Source of the DNA: Geobacter argillaceus | Lineage (GTDB): Bacteria > Desulfobacterota > Desulfuromonadia > Geobacterales > DSM-12255 | Assembly: GCF_007830735.1 (NCBI RefSeq) | Contig: NZ_VLLN01000026.1 | Location: 1 to 54,502, forward strand | Direction: 5' to 3' | DNA length: 54,502 nucleotides | Shown: positions 43,994 to 54,068 of the stretch, in pieces | Numbering within the stretch: the stretch's first letter is position 1 | Layout: each line of letters starts with the position of its first letter | The notes under the pieces: generated by a model | What the model saw: the letters and a program-made list of their open reading frames with translations, nothing else | What the model was told of the DNA's origin: nothing | The model's database searches: none | Made by a program: the position numbers and the translations under genes

Positions 43994-46900
43994 ATGAGTC
44001 GTAAAATGGTCACCATCGACGGCAATACCGCCGCCGCCCATGTGGCTCACGCCACCAACGAGGTCATTGCCATCTACCCCATCACCCCGTCTTCGGTCAT
44101 GGGGGAGATCTCCGACGCCAAGAGCGCAGCCGGTGAGAAGAACATCTGGAACACCATCCCGTCCGTTGCCGAGATGCAGTCCGAGGGGGGCGCCGCCGGT
44201 GCCGTTCACGGCGCCCTGCAGGCAGGCGCACTGACCACCACCTTTACCGCCAGCCAGGGGCTGCTGCTGATGATCCCCAATATGTTCAAGATCGCCGGCG
44301 AGTTGACCTCCACCGTCTTCCATGTCTCGGCCCGCGCCATCGCGGCCCAGGCCCTCTCCATCTTCGGCGACCACTCGGATGTCATGGCGTGCCGCTCCAC
44401 CGGCTGGGGAATGCTCTGTTCCAACAATGTCCAGGAGGTCATGGACTTCGCCCTGATCTCCCAGGCCGTAACCCTGCGCAGCCGGGTACCGTTCATCCAT
44501 TTCTTCGACGGCTTCCGCACCTCCCACGAGGTCCAGAAGGTCGAGGAGCTGACCTACGACGACATGCGCGCCATGATCGACGACGATCTGGTGACCGCCC
44601 ACAAGAACCGGGCACTCAATCCGGACCGGCCGGTCATGCGCGGTACCGCCCAGAACCCGGACGTCTACTTCCAGGGTCGCGAGACGGTCAACGTCTACTA
44701 TCCGCGGGCGATCACCATCGTCCAGGAGGAGATGGACAAGTTCGCCAAGATCGCCGGCCGCCAGTACAAGCTGGTCGACTACGCCGGTGCCCCTGATGCC
44801 GAGCGGGTCATCGTGGTCATGGGCTCGGCTGCCGACACGATCCAGGAGACCGTGGACAATCTGCTTGCCAAGGGTGAGAAGGTCGGCGTGGTCAAGGTCC
44901 ACCTCTATCGCCCCTTCCCCATCGACGCCTTTGTGGCCGCCCTGCCGAAAACCGTGAAGAAGATCGCCGTCCTCGATCGGACCAAGGAGCCCGGCTCACT
45001 GGGCGAGCCGCTCTACCTGGACGTCCGCACAGCCATCGGCGAGGCCATGGCTGACGGCAAGACCAGCTTTGCCGGCTACCCCGCCATCGTCGGCGGCCGT
45101 TACGGCCTCGGCTCCAAGGAGTTCACCCCGAACATGGCCAAGGCAGTGTTCGACAACCTGAAGGATGACCGGCCCAAGAACCACTTCGTGGTCGGCATCG
45201 TGGAAGACGTCACCAACTGCAGCCTGCCGCTCGACCCGACCTTCCGCAACCCGGCCGAGGGGATCTACTCCGCCATGTTCTTCGGTCTCGGCTCCGATGG
45301 CACGGTCGGTGCCAACAAGAACTCCATCAAGATCATCGGCGAGCGGACCGACAACAACGCCCAGGCCTACTTCGTCTACGACTCCAAGAAGGCAGGGAGC
45401 ATCACCACCTCGCACCTGCGCTTCGGCAAGAAGGCGATCAACTCCCCGTACCTGATCGACCAGGCCGACTTCATCGCCTGCCACAACTTCTCCTTCCTGG
45501 AGAAGTACGACATGCTTTCGAAGGCCAAGGAAGGGGCCACCTTCCTCCTCTGCTCCCCGTTCAGCAAGGACGAGATCTGGGACAGCATGCCGATCGAGGT
45601 GCAGCAGCAGCTCATCGCCAAGAAGCTCAAGTTCTACGTGATCAACGCCATCAAGCTGGGCGAGGAACTCGGCCTGGGCGCCCGGATCAACGTCATCATG
45701 CAGACCGCCTTCTTCAAGATCTCCAACATCATCCCGCTGGAGACAGCCCTCGACTCCATCAAGGACGCCATCAAGAAGTCCTACGGCAAGGCGGGCGAGA
45801 AGGTCGTGGAGATGAACAACAAGGCGGTGGATGCCGCCCTGGAGAACATCTTCGAGGTCAAAGTCCCGGCCACGGCCACCAGCTCCCTGAAGAAACCGCC
45901 GGTCGTCGGCGCTCATGCCCCGGCCTTCGTGCAGGATGTGACCGCAGACATCATCGCCGGCTACGGCGACGACGTGCCGGTCTCCAAGATGCCGGCCGAC
46001 GGTACCTTCCCAACCGGCACCTCCCAGTACGAGAAGCGGAACATCGCCGTTGAGATCCCGGTCTGGGACGAGCAGCTCTGCATCCAGTGCGGCATCTGCT
46101 CCTTTGTCTGCCCCCACGCCACCATCCGGATGAAGGCTTACGACGGCGCTCTCCTCTCCAAGGCACCCAAGAGCTTCAAGGCTGTCGATGCCAAGGGTAA
46201 CGATCTCAAGGGGCTGAAGTTCACCCTCCAGGTGGCACCGGAAGACTGCACCGGCTGCGGCGCCTGCGTTCACAACTGCCCGGCCAAGAGCAAAGAAGAT
46301 CCGAACCACAAGGCGATCAATATGCAGTTCCAGCCGCCACTGCGCGAGCAGGAAGCGGCCAACTGGGACTTCTTCCTCGGCCTCCCCGAAACCGAGCTTT
46401 CCCTGCTCAAGCTGGACAGCCTCAAGGGGAGCCAACTGGTCCGTCCGTTGTTCGAGTTCTCCGGCGCCTGTGCCGGCTGCGGCGAAACCCCTTACCTGAA
46501 GCTGCTCTCCCAGCTCTTCGGCGACCGGGCACTCATCGCCAACGCCACCGGCTGCACCTCCATATACGGCGGCAACCTCCCCACCACCCCGTGGGCCCAG
46601 CGAGCTGACGGCCGCGGCCCGGCCTGGTCCAACTCCCTGTTCGAGGACAACGCCGAGTTCGGCTTCGGCATGCGCCTGACCGTGGACAAGTTCAACGAGG
46701 CAGCCCTGGAACTGCTCGACCAACTCCTCACCTGCGGCTGCAAATCCTGCGACTCCTTCCGGTCAACCATGCAGGAGATCAAGGGTGCTGATCAGTCAAC
46801 CCAGGCCGGGATCGAGGCGCAGCGTGAGCGCGTCGCCGGTCTGAAGAAGGCGCTGGCCACCTGCCCCGAACCGGCTGCCAAGCGGCTCCTGACCCTGGCC

Positions 46901-47584
46901 GACTACCTGGTGAAAAAGTCTGTCTGGTGCATCGGCGGCGACGGCTGGGCCTACGACATCGGCTACGGCGGCCTCGACCATGTCATCGCTTCTGGCAAGA
47001 ACATCAACCTGCTGGTCCTCGATACCGAGGTCTACTCCAACACCGGCGGCCAGGCCTCCAAGTCTACCCCTCTGGGCGCCGTGGCCCAGTTCGCTGCCGG
47101 CGGTAAGGCGATGCCAAAGAAAGACCTGGGGATGATCGCCATGGCGTACGGCACCGTGTATGTGGCTAAGGTCTCCCTGGCCAACCCGGCCCAGTGCATC
47201 AAGGCGTTCATGGAAGCGGAGGCCTTTGATGGCCCGTCGCTGATCATTGCCTATGCCCACTGCATCGCCCACGGCATCGACATGACCAGTGCCGTTGACG
47301 AGCAGAAAAAGGCCGTGGCCTGCGGCTACTGGCCCCTGTTCCGCTATAACCCGGATCTGGCATGCAAGGCCGAGAACCCGCTGCAGTTGGACAGCAAGAC
47401 TCCCACCATGTCGTTCGAGGAGTACGCCATGGGCGAGAACCGTTACCGGGTGCTGAAGAAGGCCAACCCGAAGCACGCCACAGCCCTCATGGCGCAGGCA
47501 GCCGAATGGAATACCCGTCGTTTCGATCTCTACGAGAAAATGGCGTCCATCAGCTTCTCGGTCTGCCCGACCGAGAAGAAATAG
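43994..47584 (+). CDS. nifJ: Pyruvate:ferredoxin (flavodoxin) oxidoreductase, single chain
   Basis: A 1196-residue homodimeric PFOR that converts pyruvate plus CoA to acetyl-CoA, CO2 and reduced ferredoxin, or runs in reverse. Domains in order: I/II pyruvate-binding (YPITPSSVMGE, EGGAAGAVHGAL), gamma-like domain, a ferredoxin domain with two 4Fe-4S sites (CIQCGICSFVCP about 697; CTGCGACVHNCP about 753), and the TPP domain with its own cluster (ACAGCGETPYL) and GGDGWAYDIGYGGLDH. The strong AGGAGG before the ATG and a terminator right after suggest a single-gene, highly expressed unit. It provides central acetate/pyruvate metabolism in this group. Confidence 0.97.
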   Translation: MSRKMVTIDGNTAAAHVAHATNEVIAIYPITPSSVMGEISDAKSAAGEKNIWNTIPSVAEMQSEGGAAGAVHGALQAGALTTTFTASQGLLLMIPNMFKIAGELTSTVFHVSARAIAAQALSIFGDHSDVMACRSTGWGMLCSNNVQEVMDFALISQAVTLRSRVPFIHFFDGFRTSHEVQKVEELTYDDMRAMIDDDLVTAHKNRALNPDRPVMRGTAQNPDVYFQGRETVNVYYPRAITIVQEEMDKFAKIAGRQYKLVDYAGAPDAERVIVVMGSAADTIQETVDNLLAKGEKVGVVKVHLYRPFPIDAFVAALPKTVKKIAVLDRTKEPGSLGEPLYLDVRTAIGEAMADGKTSFAGYPAIVGGRYGLGSKEFTPNMAKAVFDNLKDDRPKNHFVVGIVEDVTNCSLPLDPTFRNPAEGIYSAMFFGLGSDGTVGANKNSIKIIGERTDNNAQAYFVYDSKKAGSITTSHLRFGKKAINSPYLIDQADFIACHNFSFLEKYDMLSKAKEGATFLLCSPFSKDEIWDSMPIEVQQQLIAKKLKFYVINAIKLGEELGLGARINVIMQTAFFKISNIIPLETALDSIKDAIKKSYGKAGEKVVEMNNKAVDAALENIFEVKVPATATSSLKKPPVVGAHAPAFVQDVTADIIAGYGDDVPVSKMPADGTFPTGTSQYEKRNIAVEIPVWDEQLCIQCGICSFVCPHATIRMKAYDGALLSKAPKSFKAVDAKGNDLKGLKFTLQVAPEDCTGCGACVHNCPAKSKEDPNHKAINMQFQPPLREQEAANWDFFLGLPETELSLLKLDSLKGSQLVRPLFEFSGACAGCGETPYLKLLSQLFGDRALIANATGCTSIYGGNLPTTPWAQRADGRGPAWSNSLFEDNAEFGFGMRLTVDKFNEAALELLDQLLTCGCKSCDSFRSTMQEIKGADQSTQAGIEAQRERVAGLKKALATCPEPAAKRLLTLADYLVKKSVWCIGGDGWAYDIGYGGLDHVIASGKNINLLVLDTEVYSNTGGQASKSTPLGAVAQFAAGGKAMPKKDLGMIAMAYGTVYVAKVSLANPAQCIKAFMEAEAFDGPSLIIAYAHCIAHGIDMTSAVDEQKKAVACGYWPLFRYNPDLACKAENPLQLDSKTPTMSFEEYAMGENRYRVLKKANPKHATALMAQAAEWNTRRFDLYEKMASISFSVCPTEKK

Positions 47585-47601
47585 TTTGTTTCAGTACGAT
47601 T

Positions 47602-47636
47602 AAAGCCCCGGCAGGCAACTGCCGGGGCTTTTTTTA
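47602..47636 (+). terminator. Rho-independent terminator after the PFOR gene
   Basis: AAAGCCCCGGCA (47602-47613) and its exact inverse (47620-47631) with 6-nt loop, followed by T-run to 47635. Confidence 0.92.
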
Positions 47637-47657
47637 TTGCTAAACCGGCGGGCTTGC

Positions 47658-47686
47658 TTGCTAGGTGCCCCCTTTTCTGTTATAAA
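47658..47686 (+). promoter_or_regulatory. Possible promoter for mglBA
   Basis: TTGCTA (47658-47663), 17 nt, TATAAA (47681-47686). It lies just after the PFOR terminator and 42 nt before the mglB start. The -35 is only a 4/6 match. Confidence 0.4.
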
Positions 47687-47727
47687 AAACACTCTGCTGC
47701 ACCAGTGCGTTACACAAGGAGCCTTCC

Positions 47728-48219
47728 ATGTCGTATCCCCAGATGGTGATGTACGATGAGGAGTTCAAGGAGATCAATGCGGTAATTGAAAAGCTGCTGC
47801 GGGAATCCAACTCCAAGGTCATCTTCCTGGTGGACAAGAACGGACAGCTCATCTCAGGGGTCGGTGATGTGGAGCAGTTCGACACCACCTCCCTGGCCTC
47901 TCTCACCGCAGGGAACATCGCCGCCACCGGCGGTCTGGCCAAGCTGATTGGAGAAAAGGAGTTCTCCATCCTCTTCCACGAGGGAGAAAAGGACAATCTC
48001 CATATCTCCATTGTTGGCGGCCGGGTCATTCTGGTAGTCCTCTTCGACGCCCGCTCTTCGCTGGGGTTGGTCAGGCTTCGGGTCAAAAAGGCCTCGGACG
48101 AACTGACCATCATTTTTGACCGGCTCATGACCAAGGCCGAGGAAAAGGAAAAGAGCGGCACCAGCGACTTCCCCTTTGCCGAGATCACCGACGACGATAT
48201 CGACAATCTGTTCAGCTAG
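47728..48219 (+). CDS. mglB: Roadblock/LC7 protein, MglB-type GTPase-activating protein
   Basis: A 163-residue roadblock-domain protein ([73 protein letters not shown]). It should act with MglA, stimulating its GTPase and setting cell polarity. The acidic tail ([12 protein letters not shown]) is also usual. It ends 22 nt before mglA. Confidence 0.92.
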   Translation: MSYPQMVMYDEEFKEINAVIEKLLRESNSKVIFLVDKNGQLISGVGDVEQFDTTSLASLTAGNIAATGGLAKLIGEKEFSILFHEGEKDNLHISIVGGRVILVVLFDARSSLGLVRLRVKKASDELTIIFDRLMTKAEEKEKSGTSDFPFAEITDDDIDNLFS

Positions 48220-48241
48220 TTCACGACGAGGAACAGGCCCC

Positions 48242-48829
48242 ATGTCCTTCATCAACTACGCCTCCCGCGAAATAAATTGCAAGATCGTTTATTACGGACC
48301 GGGTCTGTGCGGCAAAACCACCAACCTCCAGTACGTCTACCAGAAGACCGCTCCCGAGGCCAAGGGGAAGATGATCAGCCTGGCCACCGAGACGGAGCGG
48401 ACCCTGTTCTTCGATTTCCTTCCCCTGGCCCTCGGAGAAATCCGCGGGTTCAAGACCCGTTTCCATCTCTATACGGTCCCCGGCCAAGTCTTCTACGACG
48501 CCTCCCGGAAGCTTATTCTCAAAGGGGTGGACGGGGTTGTCTTCGTTGCCGACTCCCAGGAGGAGCGGATGGAGGCGAATATCGAGTCGCTGGACAACTT
48601 GGCCTTCAACCTGAAGGAACAGGGGTATGACTTGGCGAAGATCCCTTTCGTGGTGCAGTACAACAAGCGCGACCTCCCCAATGTCGTGCCGACGGATGAA
48701 CTCCGCCAGGAGTTGAATCCCGGTGGCGTTCCCGACTTCGAGGCCTGTGCCGCAACCGGCGAAGGTGTATTTGAGACCCTCAAGGCAGTAGCCAAGCTGA
48801 TCCTCATCGACCTGAAAAAGGGGAGATAA
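48242..48829 (+). CDS. mglA: MglA-type small Ras-like GTPase
   Basis: A 195-residue GTPase. I chose the ATG at 48242 ([19 protein letters not shown]). The P-loop is [12 protein letters not shown], switch/G3 [21 protein letters not shown]4 NKRDL; the first Gly of the G3 is replaced by the Mgl family's usual Pro-Gly. It sets leading-pole identity for type IV pili and related machinery. A terminator follows. Confidence 0.95.
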   Translation: MSFINYASREINCKIVYYGPGLCGKTTNLQYVYQKTAPEAKGKMISLATETERTLFFDFLPLALGEIRGFKTRFHLYTVPGQVFYDASRKLILKGVDGVVFVADSQEERMEANIESLDNLAFNLKEQGYDLAKIPFVVQYNKRDLPNVVPTDELRQELNPGGVPDFEACAATGEGVFETLKAVAKLILIDLKKGR

Positions 48830-48848
48830 CTCCTCACAGACAGCTGAC

Positions 48849-48872
48849 AGGCGGCCTTGGGCCGCCTTTTTT
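48849..48872 (+). terminator. Rho-independent terminator after mglA
   Basis: AGGCGGCC (48849-48856) with exact inverse GGCCGCCT (48860-48867), 3-nt loop, then TTTTTT. Confidence 0.9.
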
Positions 48873-48893
48873 GTATTCCCTCCTTCGCTCACC

Positions 48894-48921
48894 CTGCAAA
48901 ATCAAATTATCGGATTATAAT
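48894..48921 (+). promoter_or_regulatory. Possible hox operon promoter
   Basis: A perfect TATAAT (48916-48921) lies 35 nt before hoxE, in an AT-rich stretch after the mglA terminator. The -35 (CTGCAA, 16 nt earlier) is weak, so an activator or another sigma factor may be needed. Confidence 0.4.
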
Positions 48922-48955
48922 TACTCAAGGTAAATTCGCCCTCAGGGAGGATCAG

Positions 48956-49462
48956 ATGCCTGCCCCTGACACTGTTCCAGTGCCGGACGATCCCCGTTGG
49001 TCCGCCGTCGATCGGGTCATGCAGCGACACCGCTATGACCGTGACACCCTGATCGAAGTGCTCCACGTTGCCCAGGAGACCTTCGGCCATCTGGACCGGC
49101 AGACCCTCGCCCATATTGCCCGGGGACTCTGCCTCCCGCCCAGCATCGTGTACGGAGTAGCCACCTTTTATCATTTTTTTACCCTGGAACCGCAGGGTGA
49201 ACATGCCTGCGGCGTCTGCCGCGGAACCGCCTGCCACATCAAGGGGTCAGGAAAGATCCTCTCCGCCATCGAGGAGCGGTTCGGCATCGTTGCCGGCCAG
49301 ACCTCCGGCGACGGCCGCCTGACCGTGGCGGCTCCCCGCTGCGTGGGTAACTGTGTCCTTGCCCCACTGATACTGCTTGACGGCAGGGATGTGAAGGTTG
49401 ACTCTCCAGCGGCAGCCGTCGCCCTTGTCGAGGAGTTGCTGTCCAAAGGAGCGCCGAAGTGA
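48956..49462 (+). CDS. hoxE: Bidirectional hydrogenase diaphorase subunit HoxE
   Basis: A 168-residue NuoE-like thioredoxin-fold 2Fe-2S protein. The ATG at 48956 has GGGAGG before it. The cluster Cys residues are in CGVCRGTAC and [12 protein letters not shown], four in all. It links the NAD(P)-binding HoxF to the electron-transfer chain of the hydrogenase. It overlaps the hoxF GTG by 4 nt. Confidence 0.94.
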   Translation: MPAPDTVPVPDDPRWSAVDRVMQRHRYDRDTLIEVLHVAQETFGHLDRQTLAHIARGLCLPPSIVYGVATFYHFFTLEPQGEHACGVCRGTACHIKGSGKILSAIEERFGIVAGQTSGDGRLTVAAPRCVGNCVLAPLILLDGRDVKVDSPAAAVALVEELLSKGAPK

Positions 49463-51123
49463 ACGCCTCAGACCTGGAAAAGCTGGCGCTTAACGAGGCG
49501 GAGCGGGAGCAGCAGTACCGCCTGCGGGTAACGGTCTGCATGGGATCACCGTGCATGGCGGCCGGCGCCGCAGCGGTCAAGACGACGGTCGATGAGCTGA
49601 TCGGCCGGCACGGTGCCGCTGCCGATATCCGGGTGGTCGGAACAGGCTGCGTCGGGCCTTGCAGCCGGGGACCAATGCTGCGGGTTGTCACCAGGGACGG
49701 CACCGAATACCGATATGAACGGGTCACGCCACCAGCGGCCGCGGCACTGGTCGACAGATTCCTTAACGGTGACGTTGCCCCGACTGAGCGGTTGCTCCCT
49801 GCCGACCTCTCCTTCTTTACCGGCCAGACCCGGCTGGTCCTGGCCAACTGTGGCTACACCGACCCGGAACGGATCGAGGACTATATCGCCAGAGGCGGTT
49901 ATCAGTCCCTGTCCCGGGCGATCCACCACCTGTTGCCGGAAACGGTCTGCGAAGAGGTAACCAGAAGCGGTTTGCGAGGCCGTGGCGGGGCCGGCTATCC
50001 GACCGGCGTCAAGTGGGAGCTGGTGCGAAAGGCCAGCGCTAGCAGGAAATACGTGGTGGCCAACGGCGACGAAGGAGACCCGGGCGCCTACATGGACCGC
50101 ACCATCATGGAGGCCGACCCCCACCGGGTCCTGGAGGGGATGGCCCTGGCCGGATTTGCCGTGGGTGCGGAGCAGGGGTATATCTACGTCCGGGGCGAAT
50201 ACCCCCTGGCAGCGGCCCGGCTGCGGCAGGCGATCCGGGCCGCGGAACGGCTGCAGCTCCTGGGAGGACGGATACTGGAGAGCCGCGTCAACTTCCGGAT
50301 CGACCTCCGGATGGGGGCAGGCGCCTTTGTCTGCGGAGAAGAGACCGCCCTGCTCGCTTCCGTCATGGGGCGGCGCGGCCACCCCGTTCCCCGTCCGCCC
50401 TATCCGGCCCAGCGCGGGCTGCGTGGCTGCCCGACCCTGATCAACAACGTGGAGACCTTTGCCACTATCCCCACGATTATCCGCGACGGGTGGGAAGAGT
50501 TCGCCAGCGTCGGTAGCCCAGGGAACAGCGGCACCAAGGTCTTTGCCATCTGCGGCGACCTGGTCAATGCCGGGCTGGTCGAGGTGCCGCTGGGGACGAC
50601 CCTGCGGCAGATCGTCGAGGAGATCGGTGGCGGTGTCACCGGCGGTGCCTTCAAGGCGGCCCAGACCGGCGGGCCGAGCGGCGGCTGCATCCCGGCCCGC
50701 CATCTGGACACCCCGATGGACTACGAGCAGCTGAAGGCGCTTGGCTCGATCATGGGGTCAGGTGGCCTGATCGTGATGAACGACCAACGCTGCATGGTGG
50801 ACGTGGCCCGTTTTTTCATCGGCTTCTGTCAGGATGAAAGCTGCGGCAAATGCGTCCCCTGTCGGGCCGGGACCGTGCAGATGGGGCTCCTGCTCGACAG
50901 GATCTGCTCCGGCCTGGCCAGTGCCTGCGACCTGGAACAGTTGGAGGAGCTCTGCCACCTCTTGCAGGAGACCAGCCTGTGCGGGCTGGGAAGCGCCGCC
51001 CCCAACCCGGTCCTGAGCACCCTGCGCCACTTCCGGGACGAATACGAGGCCCATGTTGCTGACCACTGCTGTCCGGCCGCAGTCTGTACCATGGCAACAA
51101 CGGAGGCGGCATGCCAGCCCTGA
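49459..51123 (+). CDS. hoxF: Bidirectional hydrogenase NAD(P)-reducing diaphorase subunit HoxF
   Basis: A 554-residue flavoprotein starting at GTG 49459. An N-terminal thioredoxin-like 2Fe-2S domain ([21 protein letters not shown]) is followed by the NuoF core: NAD/FMN sites [16 protein letters not shown] and [31 protein letters not shown], and the 4Fe-4[14 protein letters not shown] with the fourth Cys in [10 protein letters not shown]. It exchanges electrons with NAD(P)H. Confidence 0.96.
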   Translation: MNASDLEKLALNEAEREQQYRLRVTVCMGSPCMAAGAAAVKTTVDELIGRHGAAADIRVVGTGCVGPCSRGPMLRVVTRDGTEYRYERVTPPAAAALVDRFLNGDVAPTERLLPADLSFFTGQTRLVLANCGYTDPERIEDYIARGGYQSLSRAIHHLLPETVCEEVTRSGLRGRGGAGYPTGVKWELVRKASASRKYVVANGDEGDPGAYMDRTIMEADPHRVLEGMALAGFAVGAEQGYIYVRGEYPLAAARLRQAIRAAERLQLLGGRILESRVNFRIDLRMGAGAFVCGEETALLASVMGRRGHPVPRPPYPAQRGLRGCPTLINNVETFATIPTIIRDGWEEFASVGSPGNSGTKVFAICGDLVNAGLVEVPLGTTLRQIVEEIGGGVTGGAFKAAQTGGPSGGCIPARHLDTPMDYEQLKALGSIMGSGGLIVMNDQRCMVDVARFFIGFCQDESCGKCVPCRAGTVQMGLLLDRICSGLASACDLEQLEELCHLLQETSLCGLGSAAPNPVLSTLRHFRDEYEAHVADHCCPAAVCTMATTEAACQP

Positions 51124-51821
51124 CCCTGACCATCGATGGCAGGCTGGCGAGCTGCCGGGCAGGGGAAACGCTCCTGCAGGTGATCCGGGGGAACGGCATT
51201 GATCTCCCCACCCTCTGCTACCTGGAAGGACTAACCGCCAGGGGAGGGTGCCGGCTCTGCATGGTGGAGGTGGCGGGGCGGGAAAAGCCCCAGGCAGCCT
51301 GCGTAACACCGGCCGAAGAAGGGATAGCGGTGACAACCGACAGCGAGCGGCTGCGGCGCTACCGGCGTCAGATCGTCGAATTGCTCCTGGCCGAGCGTAA
51401 CCATATCTGCTCGGTCTGCGTGGTCAATGGCCAGTGCGAACTCCAGAGCCTGGCCGCACGGTTTGGGATCGATCACGTCCGCTATCCCTACCTCTCCCCC
51501 CGCCTCCCCCTGGATGCCAGCCACCAGCGCTTCGGCATGGACCCCGGCCGCTGCGTCCTGTGCGCCCGTTGTGTACGTGCCTGCGACGAGGTGGAGGGAG
51601 CCCACACGCTTGACCTCCAGGGGCGGGGCGTCAGGAGCCGCATCGTCATCGACCTGAACGAGCCGTGGGGCAGGAGCGACACCTGCACCAATTGCGGCAA
51701 ATGCGTCCAGTCATGCCCCACCGGTGCCCTGTTCGAAAAGTGGACGGCCCGGGGCGAGAAGGAGCGGGCACCGGAACTGATCCCGCGCATCGTGGCCTGG
51801 AGGGAGACCCATGAAAGGTGA
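51111..51821 (+). CDS. hoxU: Bidirectional hydrogenase Fe-S subunit HoxU
   Basis: A 236-residue NuoG-N-like protein. Clusters in order: 2Fe-2S ([22 protein letters not shown]), His-Cys3 4Fe-4S ([12 protein letters not shown]), and two 4Fe-4S ([23 protein letters not shown]). It carries electrons from HoxF to HoxY. It overlaps hoxF by 13 nt and hoxY by 11 nt. Confidence 0.95.
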   Translation: MPALTLTIDGRLASCRAGETLLQVIRGNGIDLPTLCYLEGLTARGGCRLCMVEVAGREKPQAACVTPAEEGIAVTTDSERLRRYRRQIVELLLAERNHICSVCVVNGQCELQSLAARFGIDHVRYPYLSPRLPLDASHQRFGMDPGRCVLCARCVRACDEVEGAHTLDLQGRGVRSRIVIDLNEPWGRSDTCTNCGKCVQSCPTGALFEKWTARGEKERAPELIPRIVAWRETHER

Positions 51822-52341
51822 GCGGACAAATCGGCTCCGGGTGGCGACCCTCTGGCTCTCCGGCTGCTCGGGGTGCCACATGAGCCTGCTGGACACCGCC
51901 GCATTCCTGCTGGAGCTGGCCGCGGCCATCGACCTCGTCCACTCCCCCCTTGCCGATGCACCGGAGTTCCCTTCAGAGATCGATCTGGTCCTGATCGAAG
52001 GGGGGGTCGGAACGGAGCACGACCTGGAACGGGCGCTCTTGGCCCGGTCCAGGAGCAGGCAGGTGGTCAGCCTGGGGGATTGCGCCATTACCGGTAATGT
52101 GCCGGCCCTGCGCAACCCGCTCGATCGGGAGGCGATCATCCGGGAGGTCTATGGCGCTGACTGGCGGCCGGAACGGCTTCCCGCACTGCTCCCCGCTGTT
52201 TTGCCGCTCCACCGGGTCATCGCGGTCGACCTGTTCATACCCGGCTGCCCCCCCGAGCCGGAGCGGATCAGGACCGTGCTGACGGCCATCATCAGGGGCA
52301 CGCACCTCCAGTTGCCGCCACAGATGCTCACCTTTGGCTGA
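51811..52341 (+). CDS. hoxY: NiFe hydrogenase small subunit HoxY
   Basis: A 176-residue small subunit with the proximal 4Fe-4S ligands in [16 protein letters not shown] and GCPPEPERI. It is cytoplasmic, with no Tat signal, as expected of group 3d. It pairs with HoxH and ends 9 nt before it. Confidence 0.95.
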   Translation: MKGERTNRLRVATLWLSGCSGCHMSLLDTAAFLLELAAAIDLVHSPLADAPEFPSEIDLVLIEGGVGTEHDLERALLARSRSRQVVSLGDCAITGNVPALRNPLDREAIIREVYGADWRPERLPALLPAVLPLHRVIAVDLFIPGCPPEPERIRTVLTAIIRGTHLQLPPQMLTFG

Positions 52342-52350
52342 GGCTTTACA

Positions 52351-53772
52351 ATGGCTGAGACGATCTCCATAAACCCAGTCACCCGGATCGAGGGACACAC
52401 CCGGATCGACATCTTCCTGGATGATAGCGGTGCCGTTACGGATGCCCGTTTTCTCTCCACCTCGTTCAGGGGGTTCGAGGCATTCTGCCACGGGAGGAGC
52501 TTCTGGGAGATGCCGGCGATCACCGCCCGCATCTGCGGCATCTGTCCCACCAGTCATGCGCTGGCCTCGGCCCTGGCCGGCGACCGGCTCCTGGGGCTCA
52601 CCGTTCCGCCAACGGCGGTCAAGCTCCGGCGCATCCTCGCCCTGGCCCAGGTGGTGCAGAGCCATGCCCTGAGTTTCTTTTTCCTGAGCCTCCCCGATTT
52701 TATCCCCGGTCTCAGGGACGACCCTGCCAGGCGGACCCTCACCGAACTGGCCCGCAGCCACCCCGACCTCGTCACCCATGCGGTGCAGCTGCGCCGTTTC
52801 GCCCACGAGATCGCCACCCGGATCGGCGGCGGGGTGGTCCATCCCCAGTGGATCATCCCCGGCGGCATGGCGGAACCGCTCAGCGAAAAGGTGCGGCAAG
52901 AGCTCCTCAGCCGGATTCCCGGCTTGACCGCCATCGCCACTGCGACCATCGCGCGGTTCCGGCAGATAAGCGCCGGGCTGAAGCTGGCCGGCCGCCTCGG
53001 GAGCCTGCCGACCCTCTACCTCGGTCTGACGTCGTCCGAAAAAACGCTTGAATACTATGAAGGGGAACTGGCGGTGATGGACCGGAAGGGGAAGCTGCTG
53101 GTGGCAGGGGCCGTGCCGGAGCGGTTCCCGGAACTGGTGGCCGAAGAGGTGTCCAACTGGAATTACCTGAAGGGGCCGTATTACGCGCCGCTGGGTGCTG
53201 CAGACGGCAGCTACCGGGTCGGGCCACTGGCGCGTCTCAATCTGGTGGCCCGTGCCGGCACAAGGCAGGCGGATGCCGAACTGGCGACCTTCCGGGATCA
53301 GGCAGGAGCCGGCCACCCGGTCCACGACGTGTTCTTCGCCCACCACGCCCGGTTGATCGAGATCCTGGTGGCACTGGAACGGCTTCAGGAACTGCTGGAC
53401 GACCCGACGATCATTGACCGCCGGGTGCGGAGCCGGGCCGAGGTGAACCAGCCGGTGGGGATAGGGGTCTGCGAGGCCCCCCGCGGCACCCTCTGCCACG
53501 AATACCATGTGGATGAATACGGCCTGCTGGAGCGGGTCAACCTGGTGATCGCCACGGTCCAGAACAGTCCGGCCATGAACCGGGCCGTGCGGGAGATCGC
53601 CGGCCAGGAGATTCGGGGCGGCAGGCTGACCGAGGCGGCAAGTCAGCTCCTGCAGATCGCCATCCGGGCTTATGACCCGTGCATCAGCTGTGCTACCCAT
53701 GCAGCCGGCAGTGGGGGGCTCCGCATCCGCCTCGTCGCCCCGGACGGCTCGGTCGTTCAGCAGCTCCCGTGA
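52351..53772 (+). CDS. hoxH: NiFe hydrogenase large subunit HoxH
   Basis: A 473-residue catalytic subunit. N-terminal [15 protein letters not shown]; nickel-binding motif L1 [12 protein letters not shown]2 DPCISCATH near the C-terminus, both with Cys rather than Sec. About 23 residues follow the L2 His, a tail that a HoxW-type endopeptidase must cut off after nickel insertion. No such protease gene is in the window. With HoxE, F, U and Y it forms a complete bidirectional NAD(P)-linked (group 3d) hydrogenase. Confidence 0.96.
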   Translation: MAETISINPVTRIEGHTRIDIFLDDSGAVTDARFLSTSFRGFEAFCHGRSFWEMPAITARICGICPTSHALASALAGDRLLGLTVPPTAVKLRRILALAQVVQSHALSFFFLSLPDFIPGLRDDPARRTLTELARSHPDLVTHAVQLRRFAHEIATRIGGGVVHPQWIIPGGMAEPLSEKVRQELLSRIPGLTAIATATIARFRQISAGLKLAGRLGSLPTLYLGLTSSEKTLEYYEGELAVMDRKGKLLVAGAVPERFPELVAEEVSNWNYLKGPYYAPLGAADGSYRVGPLARLNLVARAGTRQADAELATFRDQAGAGHPVHDVFFAHHARLIEILVALERLQELLDDPTIIDRRVRSRAEVNQPVGIGVCEAPRGTLCHEYHVDEYGLLERVNLVIATVQNSPAMNRAVREIAGQEIRGGRLTEAASQLLQIAIRAYDPCISCATHAAGSGGLRIRLVAPDGSVVQQLP

Positions 53773-54068
53773 CCGGCCAATGAGGGTGTGGCCGAAGTTG
53801 TCGGCCGATCTCCGGACGATATGCTTAAATTTGAGAGGAAGATGGGCTTCGGAAAGAAATCGACGTTTAATTTCTTGATTTTGTCTGCGATCTTTTTTGC
53901 TCGCCAGTGTGTTGTGAAGTCAGAGTAGTCTGCGCATACAGTAACTTTCTAACCTGACTCCGTGACGGCAAATTCAGCAATTTAAATTTGCCCGCTGTAA
54001 CCATTTGAAGTTCTTTGACAATTGAGCTATTTTGCTACGCAATAAAAACTCACCCGGCAGGTGAATTC
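53773..54068. other. AT-rich gap between hoxH and a transposase
   Basis: The composition drops sharply to AT-rich after hoxH. No gene is seen. The right part probably holds the left end and promoter of the IS1380-type element; its exact inverted repeat cannot be fixed without the other end. Confidence 0.5.

Noticed and set aside
44996-46723. 575-codon frame opposite the PFOR gene
   Set aside because: Antisense shadow; the plus strand holds unmistakable PFOR motifs.
51973-53700. 575-codon frame opposite hoxY-hoxH
   Set aside because: Antisense shadow of hydrogenase genes.
52351-53772. HoxH as a NiFeSe hydrogenase, given the Sec theme
   Set aside because: Both L1 and L2 motifs have Cys codons and no in-frame UGA occurs.
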